DNA of 64,000 nt from Melanocharis versteri (taxonomy: Eukaryota; Chordata; Aves; Passeriformes; Melanocharitidae), in contig VZTG01005544.1 in NCBI GenBank assembly GCA_013397845.1, positions 1 through 64,000 on the forward strand. Reading direction: 5' to 3'. The notes below the pieces were generated by a model, which was given only the letters and a program-made list of their open reading frames with translations, was not told where the DNA came from and searched no databases. How positions within the stretch are numbered: the first letter of the stretch is position 1; every line of letters begins with the position of its first letter. Below, piece by piece: positions 23,735 through 35,054 of this stretch. The translations under genes and the position numbers were made by a program.

Positions 23735-24530
23735 TCAGTAGTTTGTGACTCTGGTTAATCATCTCCTCCGTTGTGCCTAATTTCTAATTTGAATTTGTCT
23801 GGCTTCAGCTCCCAGCCATTAGTTCTTGATGTGCCTTTCCCCACTAGATTAAAGAGCCCATTAATACCCAGCATTCTTCCCCTGTGAAGGTACTGATACG
23901 CTGTACTGCAGTCACTTCTCAGTCTTCATTTTAATAGGCTGAACAGATTGAGCTCTTTAAGTCTCTCTCTGTGAAGCAGTTTCTCTGGACCTGAAATCAC
24001 TTCCATGGCTCTTTTCTGCACCCAGCTCATTTTTTTTAATAAACTCTTTATTTTTATTCATGCAGATGCCACAATTGTATTCTAGTCTCAGTCCTATGAA
24101 TGCTGAATGCTGAAATGGAATATTTTCTCCACTCTTTCCTATTTCTTCTCTTTTTATGCAGCCTAGCATCACACAAGCTTCTCTTCTATCAGTGCCTCTC
24201 TTAAAATCATAGTTTACACTTAACCTTTTCAAAGTCTTCAGTTTCCAGCGGCCTGTGTGTGGGGTGCATCTGTTGTTCCCAAATATGTGATTGAATTTAA
24301 AGAACCAAACATAGCAAAACTAAATATCATGGATGGCAGTGACCGCTTTACCAAGCAACCCACATGCCTTTGTATGGCTGCTTGGATATTGTTAATATTT
24401 ATCCCTCAATCAGCTAAAGGAAGGACAAATATTGTGTCATCTGCACATTTCACCAGTAACGACTTTATATTTCCTTCCAGTTCCCTGTTTAAAATGTTGA
24501 TGAGCACAAAACCATTTTCTAAACTTCTTG
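23735..24530 (-). mobile_element. ancient CR1-family LINE (ORF2 tail), minus strand
   Basis: The plus strand follows the antisense of an old CR1/L3-like lineage: 'ctccgttgtgcctaatttct' near 23767, 'agctcccagccattagttct', 'agattaaagagcccattaat' near 23848, 'gaagcagtttctctggacct' near 23973, 'ggctcttttctgcacccagc' near 24008. Further on, 'gtgtcatctgcacatttcac' lies near 24436 and 'ccctgtttaaaatgttgatg' near 24482. The whole spans roughly 800 bases. It is AT-rich and heavily mutated with no readable frame. It is of a clearly older type than the copy at 21836. The middle (24180-24330) is less certain. Confidence 0.78.
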
Positions 24531-25954
24531 TATTCACCGGTGATTCTTTATTGATAACATTTTTTTTTCACAGCTATTAGTTAATCGGCTGGCAGGATAG
24601 CATAGAGGAATGTGTGTGTGTTGTTGATACTCTGAAGTACGTATTTTTAATCAAAATGGTGTGCGGAAATAAGGAATATTTTAATGTATAGCATAGTAGC
24701 AGAATTATTCTTATCAAGCAACCTGTAAGTGCCTCCAAATATTAAACCAGGTTTGCTTTATGAAACCTGTTTTTGAAATCGTCAGTACTATTATTATTGC
24801 TATTGTTAATTATTAATCATCATTTACCGATTTTCTACCAATTATATACTATTCAGTTTTCTATTTTCTGAGTAAAATTTTCCATTATCTTACCTGGAAT
24901 TGTTATCTAATTTTTTTTTATATATATAATGGAACAATAGTGCTATCTTTTTAGAATCCTGTCATGGTTTCATGTTATTTTGTTGGGGCTTTTTTTTCTA
25001 AAACAATAATACAAATTCACATTAACAGGAGATGGGCACTTAGGGCACACACTCACATTCCTGAGATGAGAATTTCAGTCCCATGATCTGTAGGTGTCTA
25101 TGTCTAGAAATACTATTTCTCTATCTTTATTGTTCGCTGCTGGACTGAAAAGGGCTTAACTGACCTCATCTGCTACAAGTACTTCATATTGCCTCTTTCA
25201 GATATGAAAGCTAACTTTTCATATAAAATATATCCTTTTTTTCATCCTTATTATAATTTTTTATTACTACTTAGTAACGGAAATGTTTCACTCTTCAAAT
25301 CTTTTTTACTCCTGCTATACCTGAAAAATGATTTTTTGTTTGTTTGGTTTTTTTTATTGTTCTGAGCCCTGTAAGAAACGTAATTTTACTTGAGATCTTT
25401 ATAAATTTTCTTTATATTTTAGTTTCTGTTCTAAACAAACCAGAATACTTATAACTGGGATATTTTGTTAACATACTGTTAGTGTTGTCTCTACCAGGTT
25501 CAGATGAACTTCAGTTTACTACAAGTACTGGGAATGTCTCCAGGATTGAGCAACTCCAGATATTAACTTTTCAAGCTTTTCAATTGCTAATTGAATATTG
25601 TAACGTGCAAAAGAGTGGTGGTTTTGACTGTGGAGGTTGTGTAGTGCAAAACACGTTCAAAAATTTAAAAAGTAAATGGATATCTATGGTGAGCAACCCT
25701 TTTTTTTTTTTAATTTATATTTTTGACCAACCTTTTATCTTATGTTTGGCAATTTTTTTGTACTTAGAACAACAAAGACAAAAGACGTAGGGAATTAACA
25801 TCTACTCATGGGCAGTGTGTGCTTGGATCAGACACACACATTGGTAAGGATATCTGGAAGCCTAAAACTGACCCACTCATGGCATTTTGCAGAAAGCAGC
25901 CTCAGTTTCTGTTCCAGATAGATGCTAAATCAGTTTGGTTAAATAGGGAGCACC
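24531..25954. other. unique AT-rich non-coding sequence
   Basis: No gene or named repeat is seen except the low-confidence exon candidate at 25498-25688. Short T runs and a TA-rich patch near 24910-24930 are present. Confidence 0.5.
25498..25688 (+). other. candidate exon, open in one frame (unassigned)
   Basis: 'gttgtctctaccag' ends at 25497 and 'gtgagc' begins at 25689, giving a 191-base segment with plausible acceptor and donor sites. One frame is open throughout (about 64 codons, including 'GSDELQFTTSTGNVSRIEQL') and contains a 'CGGC' pair of cysteines. I recognise no family. The pyrimidine tract is weak and the region is close to CR1 debris, so chance is a real alternative. Confidence 0.18.
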
Positions 25955-26122
25955 TCCAGATTGCAGAGAAGCTGTGGATACCCCAGCACTGGAAGTGTTC
26001 AAGCCCAAGTTGGATGGAGCTCTGAGCAGCCTGGTCTAGTGGAAGATGTGTCTGTCCATGGAAGGGGTTTGGAACTGGATGACCTCCAAGATCCCTTCCA
26101 ACTTAATTCTATTATTCTGTGA
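25955..26122 (+). mobile_element. CR1 LINE 3' tail, plus strand
   Basis: The sense CR1 terminus is visible: 'ttgcagagaagctgtggata' near 25959, 'cactggaagtgttcaagccc' near 25986, 'ttggatggagctctgagcag' near 26009, 'gcctggtctagtggaagatg' near 26028, 'catggaaggggtttggaact', 'gatcccttccaacttaattc', and a terminal 'tctattattctgtgatc'. Only about 170 bases remain, so the copy is strongly 5'-truncated. Confidence 0.92.
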
Positions 26123-27435
26123 TCTCTTCATGATTCTTACTCATCACCAGCCCTGACTCCCATGAGGGTCATGTATAAATATTTTAAAAAGGAAATATTT
26201 GCATTAGCTTGCAGGCAAAAATCAGAAACAACTCTCAATATCTGCTGAGGGTTATATTGATAAACATGGTGAAGACACAGCAACTTTTGCAAGAATTTGA
26301 CTCTTATTATTGTCATCACAGTATCTTTGCCTTAAATTGCAGTGTGGCAATATCCTGTGGTACCAGTTCTTGGGCCTGGGCATTTAAGAACTTTAAGGGG
26401 GGCTTTACTTTGCTATGGTAATTACTTATATTTTTTCCTTTGTCCCAACATAATTTTCATCTCTCTGATAGATACAAGAGATGGTGAAATATGAAAGTAT
26501 TGAAAAACCCTATCCCTAATGCTCAAAAACACACAAACCCACGTAGCAGTAATCTGAATAGGCATTTATTATAGCACTTTGAAATATTTGCCTGGTATAT
26601 CTCTTCTTTTCCTGTGTGTATATGTGTGATTATCTACATGTATCTGCGTGTATTTTTAGATATACATGCAAAAAAAAAAAAAAAAAAGAAAATGCATAAA
26701 AAAATTTTAAAATAAAAAATGAATNTACATGCATATAAATAATTTCAGATCAAATATGCATCAGCCTGATATCTCTCCCTTCTCTCAGCTGTTCAGATAA
26801 GAGTAGAAACACATCTGTTTTCCTGAAGTTGTTCTTCTCAGATTGCTCAGGGAAGACTATAAAACCTGGGTTTCTTTCGAGCTGTCCGTGTGAAGGGCTG
26901 TCTGAGGGACTGCAAGAACACAGTCCACACTGACAAAGTAACAAGTGAAAGGAATGAAATGAGTGGTGAGAGAACAGGTACAGGAGGTATCTGTCATTTC
27001 ACCTTACAGAATCTCTCTTGATATTTTTGCCCTTTATATTCTCATCCTTAACATGGCTTGAACTTTTGTGGAAAAACCTATGCAAAGTGGGATCTTGCAG
27101 CACACATGTGATAAATGTGATGCCTCTCAGGAACATAAATCTGTGCTGGTGCATCCTGATGCAGAATTGGTGTTGATGCTAACATGTCATTTTCCCAAAT
27201 GCTTCAGAGTCCTTTGGGCCTGCCGTGAAGGTAAGGATTTATCTTCTAATCTCAAAACCACTTTTCTCTGTCTGGATTAGCCATGAGCAGGAAAGTCATT
27301 AACATTTATGAACTGGGGATTAATAACACTCCAGAGCATATTATGTGGTCTGTTTATCCCCTGGCCAGCCCCTTAACCTATGTCAGAGATAGGTAGGAAA
27401 AAAATGGTAACACAAACCCCTACTCACTTGGAAAT
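26123..27435. other. unique non-coding sequence
   Basis: I see no gene. A poly(A)-rich patch lies at about 26669-26720, followed by an N at 26725 that again falls in an A-rich context. Confidence 0.5.
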
Positions 27436-29060
27436 TTAACTCAATCACAAAATAGCTGAGGTTGACAGGGCTCTCTAGAGATTGCCCAGTCCAGCTCCCT
27501 GATCAAATCAGGGTCAGATTAGGTCCAGAGGGATTTTGAGTATGTCCATGGATAGAGACTATGCAACATCTTTAAACAATTTATTGCTATGTTTGATCAC
27601 ACTCATAGTTAAGAAGTTTTCTTTATGTTTAAATGGAATTTCCTGTATATCCATTTGTGCCCATTGCTTGTAATGCAAACATGCTGAGGGTCCATTGTGC
27701 CATCATTCAGTTTATTAATACAGATTTTAAATAGTACTAGCCCTCATTACTGACCCTTGGGATATACTGATACGTGGCCTCCATGGATTTTGCTGATCAC
27801 CAACTCTTTAAGAACAGAAGTTAAGCAGATTTCAGACTATCTCACTGTCTATTTAACTGGCCCATATTTAATCAGTTTATTAGTGGAAGAGTTTTGTCAT
27901 AAGTTTTGACATAATCAAGAAAAATGAAGATTCACAGCTCTTCTCTTTTTCACCAAACTATTTTTTCATCTTAGATGGTTATCAGGTTTGTGAAACATGA
28001 TTTCCCCTTTTGTAGCTCTGTACTGACTACTCCAAATCATCTCCTTGTCCCTCTTGTGTTTGGTTCCCTGATTATTTTCTCCATAATTTCTCCAAGGATC
28101 GACATAACATTGAGCATCCTACACTTCCTCAAATCCCCCTGGTGGCCTTTCTTGCCTGCAAGGGTAATGTTTGCTTCCTCATGAACCTCCCCCAATGCCA
28201 TGACATTTCAAAGATTGCTTAAAAGTGGCCGCACGATGGCATTGACCAGGACCTCAACATTTGCAGGTGCATCCTGTCAGGTCCTAAGTTCTTGTGTATG
28301 TTCAGTCTGTTAAAATGTGCTTTAAGATGAACCTCCTCCACCAAGAGTAAGTCTTCCTTGCTCAGACTTTTCCACTGCTCCTGACGTTGCCTCAAGAGCC
28401 TTGGAATTCCTGATGTTAAATCTCACCACTAAAAAGCCAAACCAAATAAAGTGTTGAGCACCTCAGTCTTCACCACATTGCAAATCCCCTACCCCATTCA
28501 GAAGCAGACTTAAACTTTAAACTTTCTATAAAATCTCCTTTGGTTATTTTTGGCCTTCATGTCTCTTGACAAGAGTCAACTCCACTGAGTGGCCTTTCCC
28601 AGCATCATCAATATGAACTCAGTCTCTGTATTCCTGCCAGGTCACCAGATCATGCATCAACTTTTTCTGCACTTACTTTCATATCTTGAGTTTTGTCAGG
28701 TTACTGTCTACCCATGCAGGCTTTTTGATACATTTGCTTGGTTTCCTGCTAGTTGAGATGAACTATTTTAGTGCTTGGCCTTGGCAAAATCAACCAGTTT
28801 TCCTGGACCTATTTTCACTTCAGGTCTGTTCCATGGGATTCCTTCAAGCAAATCCCTAAACAGATCAAAGTTTGCTGACTTGAAATCCAGGCTTGGGATC
28901 CTGATGTTAGGGGTTTTTTTTACTTCCTCTCAGGGTCCTGGACTCCACCATCTTGTAGTCAGTCCCTATTTGAAGAGTCAGTCTTAGAAACAATGAATGA
29001 GAAGTATTGAGCTTTCTGTTGTGTATTAGTGCTGGACCTCTCTGAGATACTCTAGCAGAA
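27436..29060 (-). mobile_element. long ancient CR1 LINE with internal deletion, minus strand
   Basis: On the plus strand this begins with an antisense CR1 3' end ('aatcacaaaatagctgaggt', 'gcccagtccagctccctgat'). At about 27660-27675 it jumps to the middle of ORF2. From there antisense landmarks run in order: 'agccctcattactgaccctt' near 27741, 'aaacatgatttccccttttg' near 27993, 'ctcctcatgaacctccccca' type sequence near 28175, 'cttccttgctcagacttttc' near 28352, 'tccatgggattccttcaagc' near 28829, 'gacttgaaatccaggcttgg' near 28877 and 'gactccaccatcttgtagtc' near 28941. Length is about 1.6 kb, the longest element here. It is AT-rich and mutated, with no frame preserved. The 5' end fades near 29060. 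Confidence 0.85.
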
Positions 29061-30263
29061 ATTATTATGAGCCCGATACAAAGGACGTGGAGGTCAATAA
29101 GAAGATTTTCAGACTTTATGCTCTACAGATTACATTTGATGACCTTTTTTTCAACACAGAAAATAGAGGACATCAAATTCAATCATTAAAAAGCAAACAC
29201 AAATCTAACAAATCAAGAGTGTTCTGATTGTAAAGACTAAAAGCCTGATGAGTTGTTGAACTCCCTGCTGCAGGAACATTTGAAGATTAAATATCTATAT
29301 AGGTTCATAAAAAGCCCTTCATGAAAGAAAAAGCCATCAAGGCTAACATAAAAAGGCTATCCCTTATCTTAGAAATCTCTGCACTGCAAATTGCAGTTAG
29401 CATTGGAGACTGAAAGAGTATTCTGACAAAATGCCACTATATGTTTATCTTACCTGGGCATCCACCAATTGTCAGTATTAGAGAGGCTACTTAGTTTGAT
29501 GGATTAGAATATTTCAAAATATTGTCACAGAGTCCTGGTGGTGTAAGATTCTAAGGTGCTTGGGGCAAAATATTTGAAATGACTGGGACATTTGCCACTG
29601 TTTTCAACTGAATTGAGATTCAGTTCTCAACAATCCATTTTAGGAGATCTCTCATATTTTGATCTAATTAGCAAAAGACCTGTGGATCAATCCATTATGG
29701 CACTGTGGGCCAAATTTTCAAAGTGTTTTATAAGTATTAAAAGGACCTGCTTTTCTAAAAGAATGAAATTTGTGGTGCTTTTTGGACATCTGTCCCATAA
29801 GTAAAATCTGAATTTCTAAATGGAATGGAAAGGTAAAAAGTGCTAGTCCTTACAACGTATGTCAAGAGTAAATGTAATGCAAGTTCTTTAATCATTGCAT
29901 TTATGTATGTATAAAATAAAGAAATAATCCCACTCTGAAGTGGTTTGCTTGTTTTCTTTTTAGTGCTTCTTTTATACAAGTAATTTTGTTGGTCCAGATT
30001 AATTTCTGGTGCAAGTCTACGAAAAGCTCTGCATCAACAGAAGGGATAGATTTGTTGGGTAATCTTTTTTCATTCCAGTCAATGATAAGCCCAGCACTTT
30101 ACTCACTGTTTCTCTTTGTGAGTTAATACACAGTATTGAATTTCCTCTTTGTATTCTCATTCTTCCTTTGTATAGGCATTCGTTTGTTTCTTTTCTTTTT
30201 TTGTTAGTTTCCTTGGGGGATGAGGCAAAGGCATCATTACCAAGAATGCCTTCAAAAACCAGC

Positions 30264-30297
30264 TTAAAAAAAAAAAAAAAAAGAAGAAAAAAAAAAG
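30264..30297. repeat. poly(A)/A-rich tract
   Basis: A-runs are broken by 'gaag' and 'aga' units. On the minus strand this would be a T-rich run. Confidence 0.85.
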
Positions 30298-33200
30298 ACA
30301 GTCTGTTTGTCCTTGTTTTGAGCAACATTTTATAGATAATAATTACTGTTGTATGGATGGATAGGATATTGGAGTTATTAGTAGTCAGAAGACAACATAT
30401 AATTATAATGCAGTAAATCACAACTGGATTGAAGAAAAGAAAGGGGGGACAGAAAGGACAGAATAGAGTAGAAAAGAGAGTAAGGGCAAAGACAAAAAGA
30501 GCAATGGACCATATCTTTCACTGTTGTAAATCACACGTATGCTTTTATTAACAAACATAGGCTAGTTTCTGGTCCTACTTACTATTGTGTGAATCCAAAA
30601 TCCTTACAGAGCTGTTCTGTTTTGTTGCAATGGGGATCAGGATCATGTGGGAGGAGTGAATGATGCATGTCCTGTTGTACACTGAGACAGTGTCCTGTTC
30701 TCTCTGCTCAGTTGGCTGAGGATAGCACTGACATTTTCAGTTTTGTTTAACATGTACTAAAAGGTAAAACTAAATCTTGCTGAGGTTTCTGAAACTGACC
30801 TGAGAATTCACACACTTGTCACCTGGCATTGCACACTCTAAGTGACAGGGTAACAGCACTCAGACTTCTGTTACATTGCATCAAGCAGGGTGTGGGGTCT
30901 GGTCCAGAGCAGCAGAACTAGGTGCTGAGGAATACAAATAACATAATAATTCTTGAGTTTTGAGGCAAATTATGGCAAGAAAAAGACCCAAAATAAGATA
31001 TCCAGAACCCTTCCGGTCCTGTGTTCTTATTAAAACAAAGTCATTCTCACTATAGTATTTTCTTTACATTTCTTTGCTGAAGAAACAGAACATATAACTC
31101 TAATTGTATATCTGCCATGAGAACTTCATGGCATTCTAAGACACATGAGATAAATCCTGTGATGACACCTATTTTTTTCCATGGATCCCAGAGATACTCT
31201 AGGTACTTTCTTAGAACTATTCACGTCTAAGAGTAGATGACATAAACGCCACTTCATGTATCTACAAAATTGCTCAGTCATGGTTTGACCAATTTACTTT
31301 TAAAAGTAGAACCTGGCTGCAAATGTATTTTCTGTTTCACAGAAAACTACATTATTCCCGTAATTTTCACTCTTCTTAGCTGTATAAAAATAATAGGAGA
31401 AATGTGAAATTTACTCGGGAATGTGAGCCTGAAATAAAATAATAATGATTTTTATTTGAAACCTGCTTTTTCAAAGAAAGTGAAATGATTCATTGTAATG
31501 CTCATGTTTGATTTTATACACTATGAACAGCTTTAAAATTATATACAGAAAAGGCTGTACTGAAATGGAAACATCTGAACATTCTGTTCCATTACAAGCT
31601 CATCAGAACAATCTTCTCAGATTTCTTCATAATGAAATTTTATTAGAATTGATAGATTTTCACACAAGCATGCAGTTTTGACAAGCATTTTCTGTAAGAA
31701 AGAAAGAAAGATTGGTAGAGGACATTCTGCCAGTTTTATTTTAAAATCTCTGAATTATATTAAAAGAAAAAAAAAGGAACCCCACCAAAAAATAGCTAAT
31801 CAGTTCATTTGAGTTCTCTCTAGACACTTATCTACTATAGTTTTTCTACAGAAAGATTTAATTACTTTGCACCTAAAAATATTTTTCAATTTAAGGAACT
31901 TTACCTCATATAGATTTTATTCTCAAAACAGCTCCAAAGGACAGTCTAATATACTTGCACTGATCTTCCCACTAACATGCTAAGATATAGAGATTCTAAA
32001 TTATTTTCAAAAAATAAAATTAGTTTGATGGAGAATCTGGACTGAGGCATCAAATAAGGCACCATTATACACCCCTGCCTCTCTATTTCAAAATAAAAGA
32101 AAATTCATCTTTTTTGGATAACTGTTCCAGCTCAGGCATGTGCAGTGTAAAGGGAAAGCTATCATGTTGAAGAATTGAAGAAACACAAAGGAAAAAAAAA
32201 TAGTGGAACATCCCATTTTTGCTTCTCCTGCATAAATAATGCAACCCAATGGCAATTAGCATCTGGAGAGTGGTTTCTTGCCACATCAAGCACCACTTCA
32301 GCAACCAAATGATATAGACAAGTCCCTATTACAATGGAGAACACAGTGGGACAAAGGAAAATATTTCACTTCACTAGGTAAAATCCTTTATACAAAGGCC
32401 AGCTACAAAAGAGGCAATGATCTTTGCTCCTGGACACCTACTAGCCATTAATGGAAAAGTTCTTCTGAAAACATACACATGCACTTACAACTCGGGCTCT
32501 AATGAGGACTTTGCTGTTTGATGACGACACATCTGGCATGCTTTCAGAACTCTGCAGTCCCAATTATAAAGCTGTCCAGCAGGAAGACCCATTACAGATC
32601 TGAGCTGTCAGACCTCCGAAATGAGGTTGAAGAAAAAAAAAAAAAAGAAGAAGAAAATAGTGAAGAGTAAAATGCCTTTAAAGAAAAGTTGTTCCTAAAG
32701 CCCCCATAATGTGACAGAGCTAATTTGTGCTTTTAAAGATCTAAAGGGCCTGCTAGCTGCAGGTGCAAAAGAGGTTACTTCTGGCCTGGACTGTGGGCAT
32801 CAGATAACATAACATAGAAAACTTCTGTCCCCCATGGAAAAGTTAATGAGATCAACTCTTTTAGGATCCCCTAAAAGAATTCCTTCAAGCTCACCCCATC
32901 CACATCTCATTCTTGCAGGCAAACAAAAAGTGTCTGGTTGAGTTTAATTGGCCAGCCAATGCTTTGATATCCAGGGTTTTTTCCTTGTCCTTGGGGTTAC
33001 TCAGTGTAGCAGAATTAGGCCAACTTGCTGAAATATGAAGACCATCCATATTTTGTTTGTTTGTGTGAATTTTCACTGCTATTGAAAATCTAGATTTGGT
33101 AGTAAATTGTAATGAGTAACAAACCTTTTAAATCTGTTAGCCTTTTCAGTGTGAGGTCTCATCATTTCATCATTCCTAGTGAGGTCCAAAGACTCTCTAA

Positions 33201-34968
33201 GCAAGGTAGACATAAGAAGAAGAAATAGTACGTATGTTTCATGATGTGGTACAATCTAATTTATGTCTGTAAGAGATATAATACTATGGGACTCAGCTAT
33301 TATGTCCGAAATGCATTAAACATGAAAGCTTTGGAGTCACAACTTGGGGATGACTCTATCACATAGAATTGTTCCAAGATGTCCTGTTTGTTGTATATTA
33401 ATCAAACAATAGTCGCCGCAGAGAAAAACTGAACAAAACAACAATTCAGCACAATTTTTCCACATTCCAGAAGCCACAATATTGGCTATCACAGAGCAAT
33501 GAAAGATCAGCTATATGAAGCAAGAAGTCTATATAACCCTAAATAGTGGTCTCACGTAGACCTGTTGTCTCAGTAGTGTCCTTTAGCACACTGGGACAGT
33601 TGGTCTTCCTGCTACCAGTTTGTCTCAGTAACTCAAAAAACATAAATCCACAAAGAAGTCTGAACTCAGGACATGCACAGAAAGGATGGACTGCAGGGCA
33701 TTTAGTCCTGACTATATTTTCTGTTCAGCCACTGTGTCTTCTAAGAGCTTGGTTTGAGAGAACAAAACATTCTTGGATGTTCCCCAGCAGGGGAATTGCA
33801 GCTCTTGGCCCCCATCCATGCCCGCCTGGAGTCCGTGTATTAAACAGAAAGTCTGAGTTAGAACTCATCCTTTCCCAGCAGAGGACTATAGGTGTCTTTG
33901 TGTGAGTCTCAGGAAGAGTAGCAAGTTCCCTGATGTACCAGCCTCACGATGATGTTCTTGCTCAGTCTTTCTTGTCCAGGTAATCCCCCCAGCTCAGCTG
34001 TCTAGTTTCTCTGCAGCTTCCTTCACAAACTCTGCTTTCCTCTGGCCTTCAAGCACCATTCCACTCCTGTTCTGTACATCCTCCAGACAGAGAGGATGAT
34101 GGTACCCCTTCACCCACCCCTATTGTCACTTATCCAGGCCACTCTCCCCTCTGCCAAAGGTGCTAAGAGAAATCACCCCTCAGTGTAAGAAGCCTGGCAG
34201 TTTAATCTCTCTTCTTTTTCACCTCTTAGGATAATGTGAAAACATTTTCCTTCAGAAAACATGTTTATGCAGCATCAGCATCAAAAAGCCATTTTCTTGT
34301 TTTCCCTAATGACTTTATCAGACACGCAGAATCACAATGAAAGATGTTGTTATTCCTTTTCCTTTCCTTGATCTTTATGTTTTCATGGAAGCGTCATTAG
34401 TGAGGATAATATTTGCGCCAGAATACATTCAAAACATGGGCCTGACACTCTCACTCTAATGTATCACCAAGATTTGGGTTTTTTTTCTTGACTAAGCTCC
34501 CCAACATTCATCAAAAGCCATTTCAGAAATAAACCCTTTGTTACCCTTCTACCATTGTTTTGAGGGGAGGATGAGAGGATTTATAGAGAACTTTTAGGGT
34601 CCATGTAGTGGGATTGGAATATGCAAAGGCTGGTAGCATCTGAATTATCAGACTTCAACTCAGATTTGAACTTTCTCCCTGGAGAAGGAGAGAAGTTGGT
34701 CTTCACCAGCTATGCTGACTACAGTATGATGACATGTGATCTCACTCCAAATCCTGGCAGAAACCTCTACATAAATGAAAATTACATAAACAAACAAACA
34801 TTTTAAAACAAACAAACTCCCACAAAACCTAAATTCCATTCTGGTTTTTTTGGGGTTTTTTTGTTTTCTAAAGTATCAAAGTCTATGACTAGGATGACTT
34901 TGCTAAGGGGTGCAACTGCCTATCCTATGCTACTTAGCAGCTGCTGGAGAAAGCATGACTTTACTTAC

Positions 34969-35054
34969 CCTGAGCAGTCATTTTTTCTGGGAATTATATA
35001 CCAGTTTTAACCTTCTGCATCTCCATTTCTCTGTGAGATGTTAGCACGCTATAC
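34969..35054 (-). other. candidate non-coding exon with strong splice sites
   Basis: On the minus strand a pyrimidine-rich 'gatttttctgtag' acceptor is followed by 86 bases ending in 'gctcagg', then 'gtaagtaaag', a near-ideal donor at 34963-34968. All three minus-strand frames contain a stop codon inside the 86 bases. If real, it would therefore be an untranslated or long non-coding RNA exon. There is no other support. Confidence 0.18.

Noticed and set aside
27068..27280. Possible exon ending at the donor-like 'gaaggtaagg' near 27228
   Set aside because: No convincing acceptor with a pyrimidine tract is found upstream, and the peptide is not recognised.
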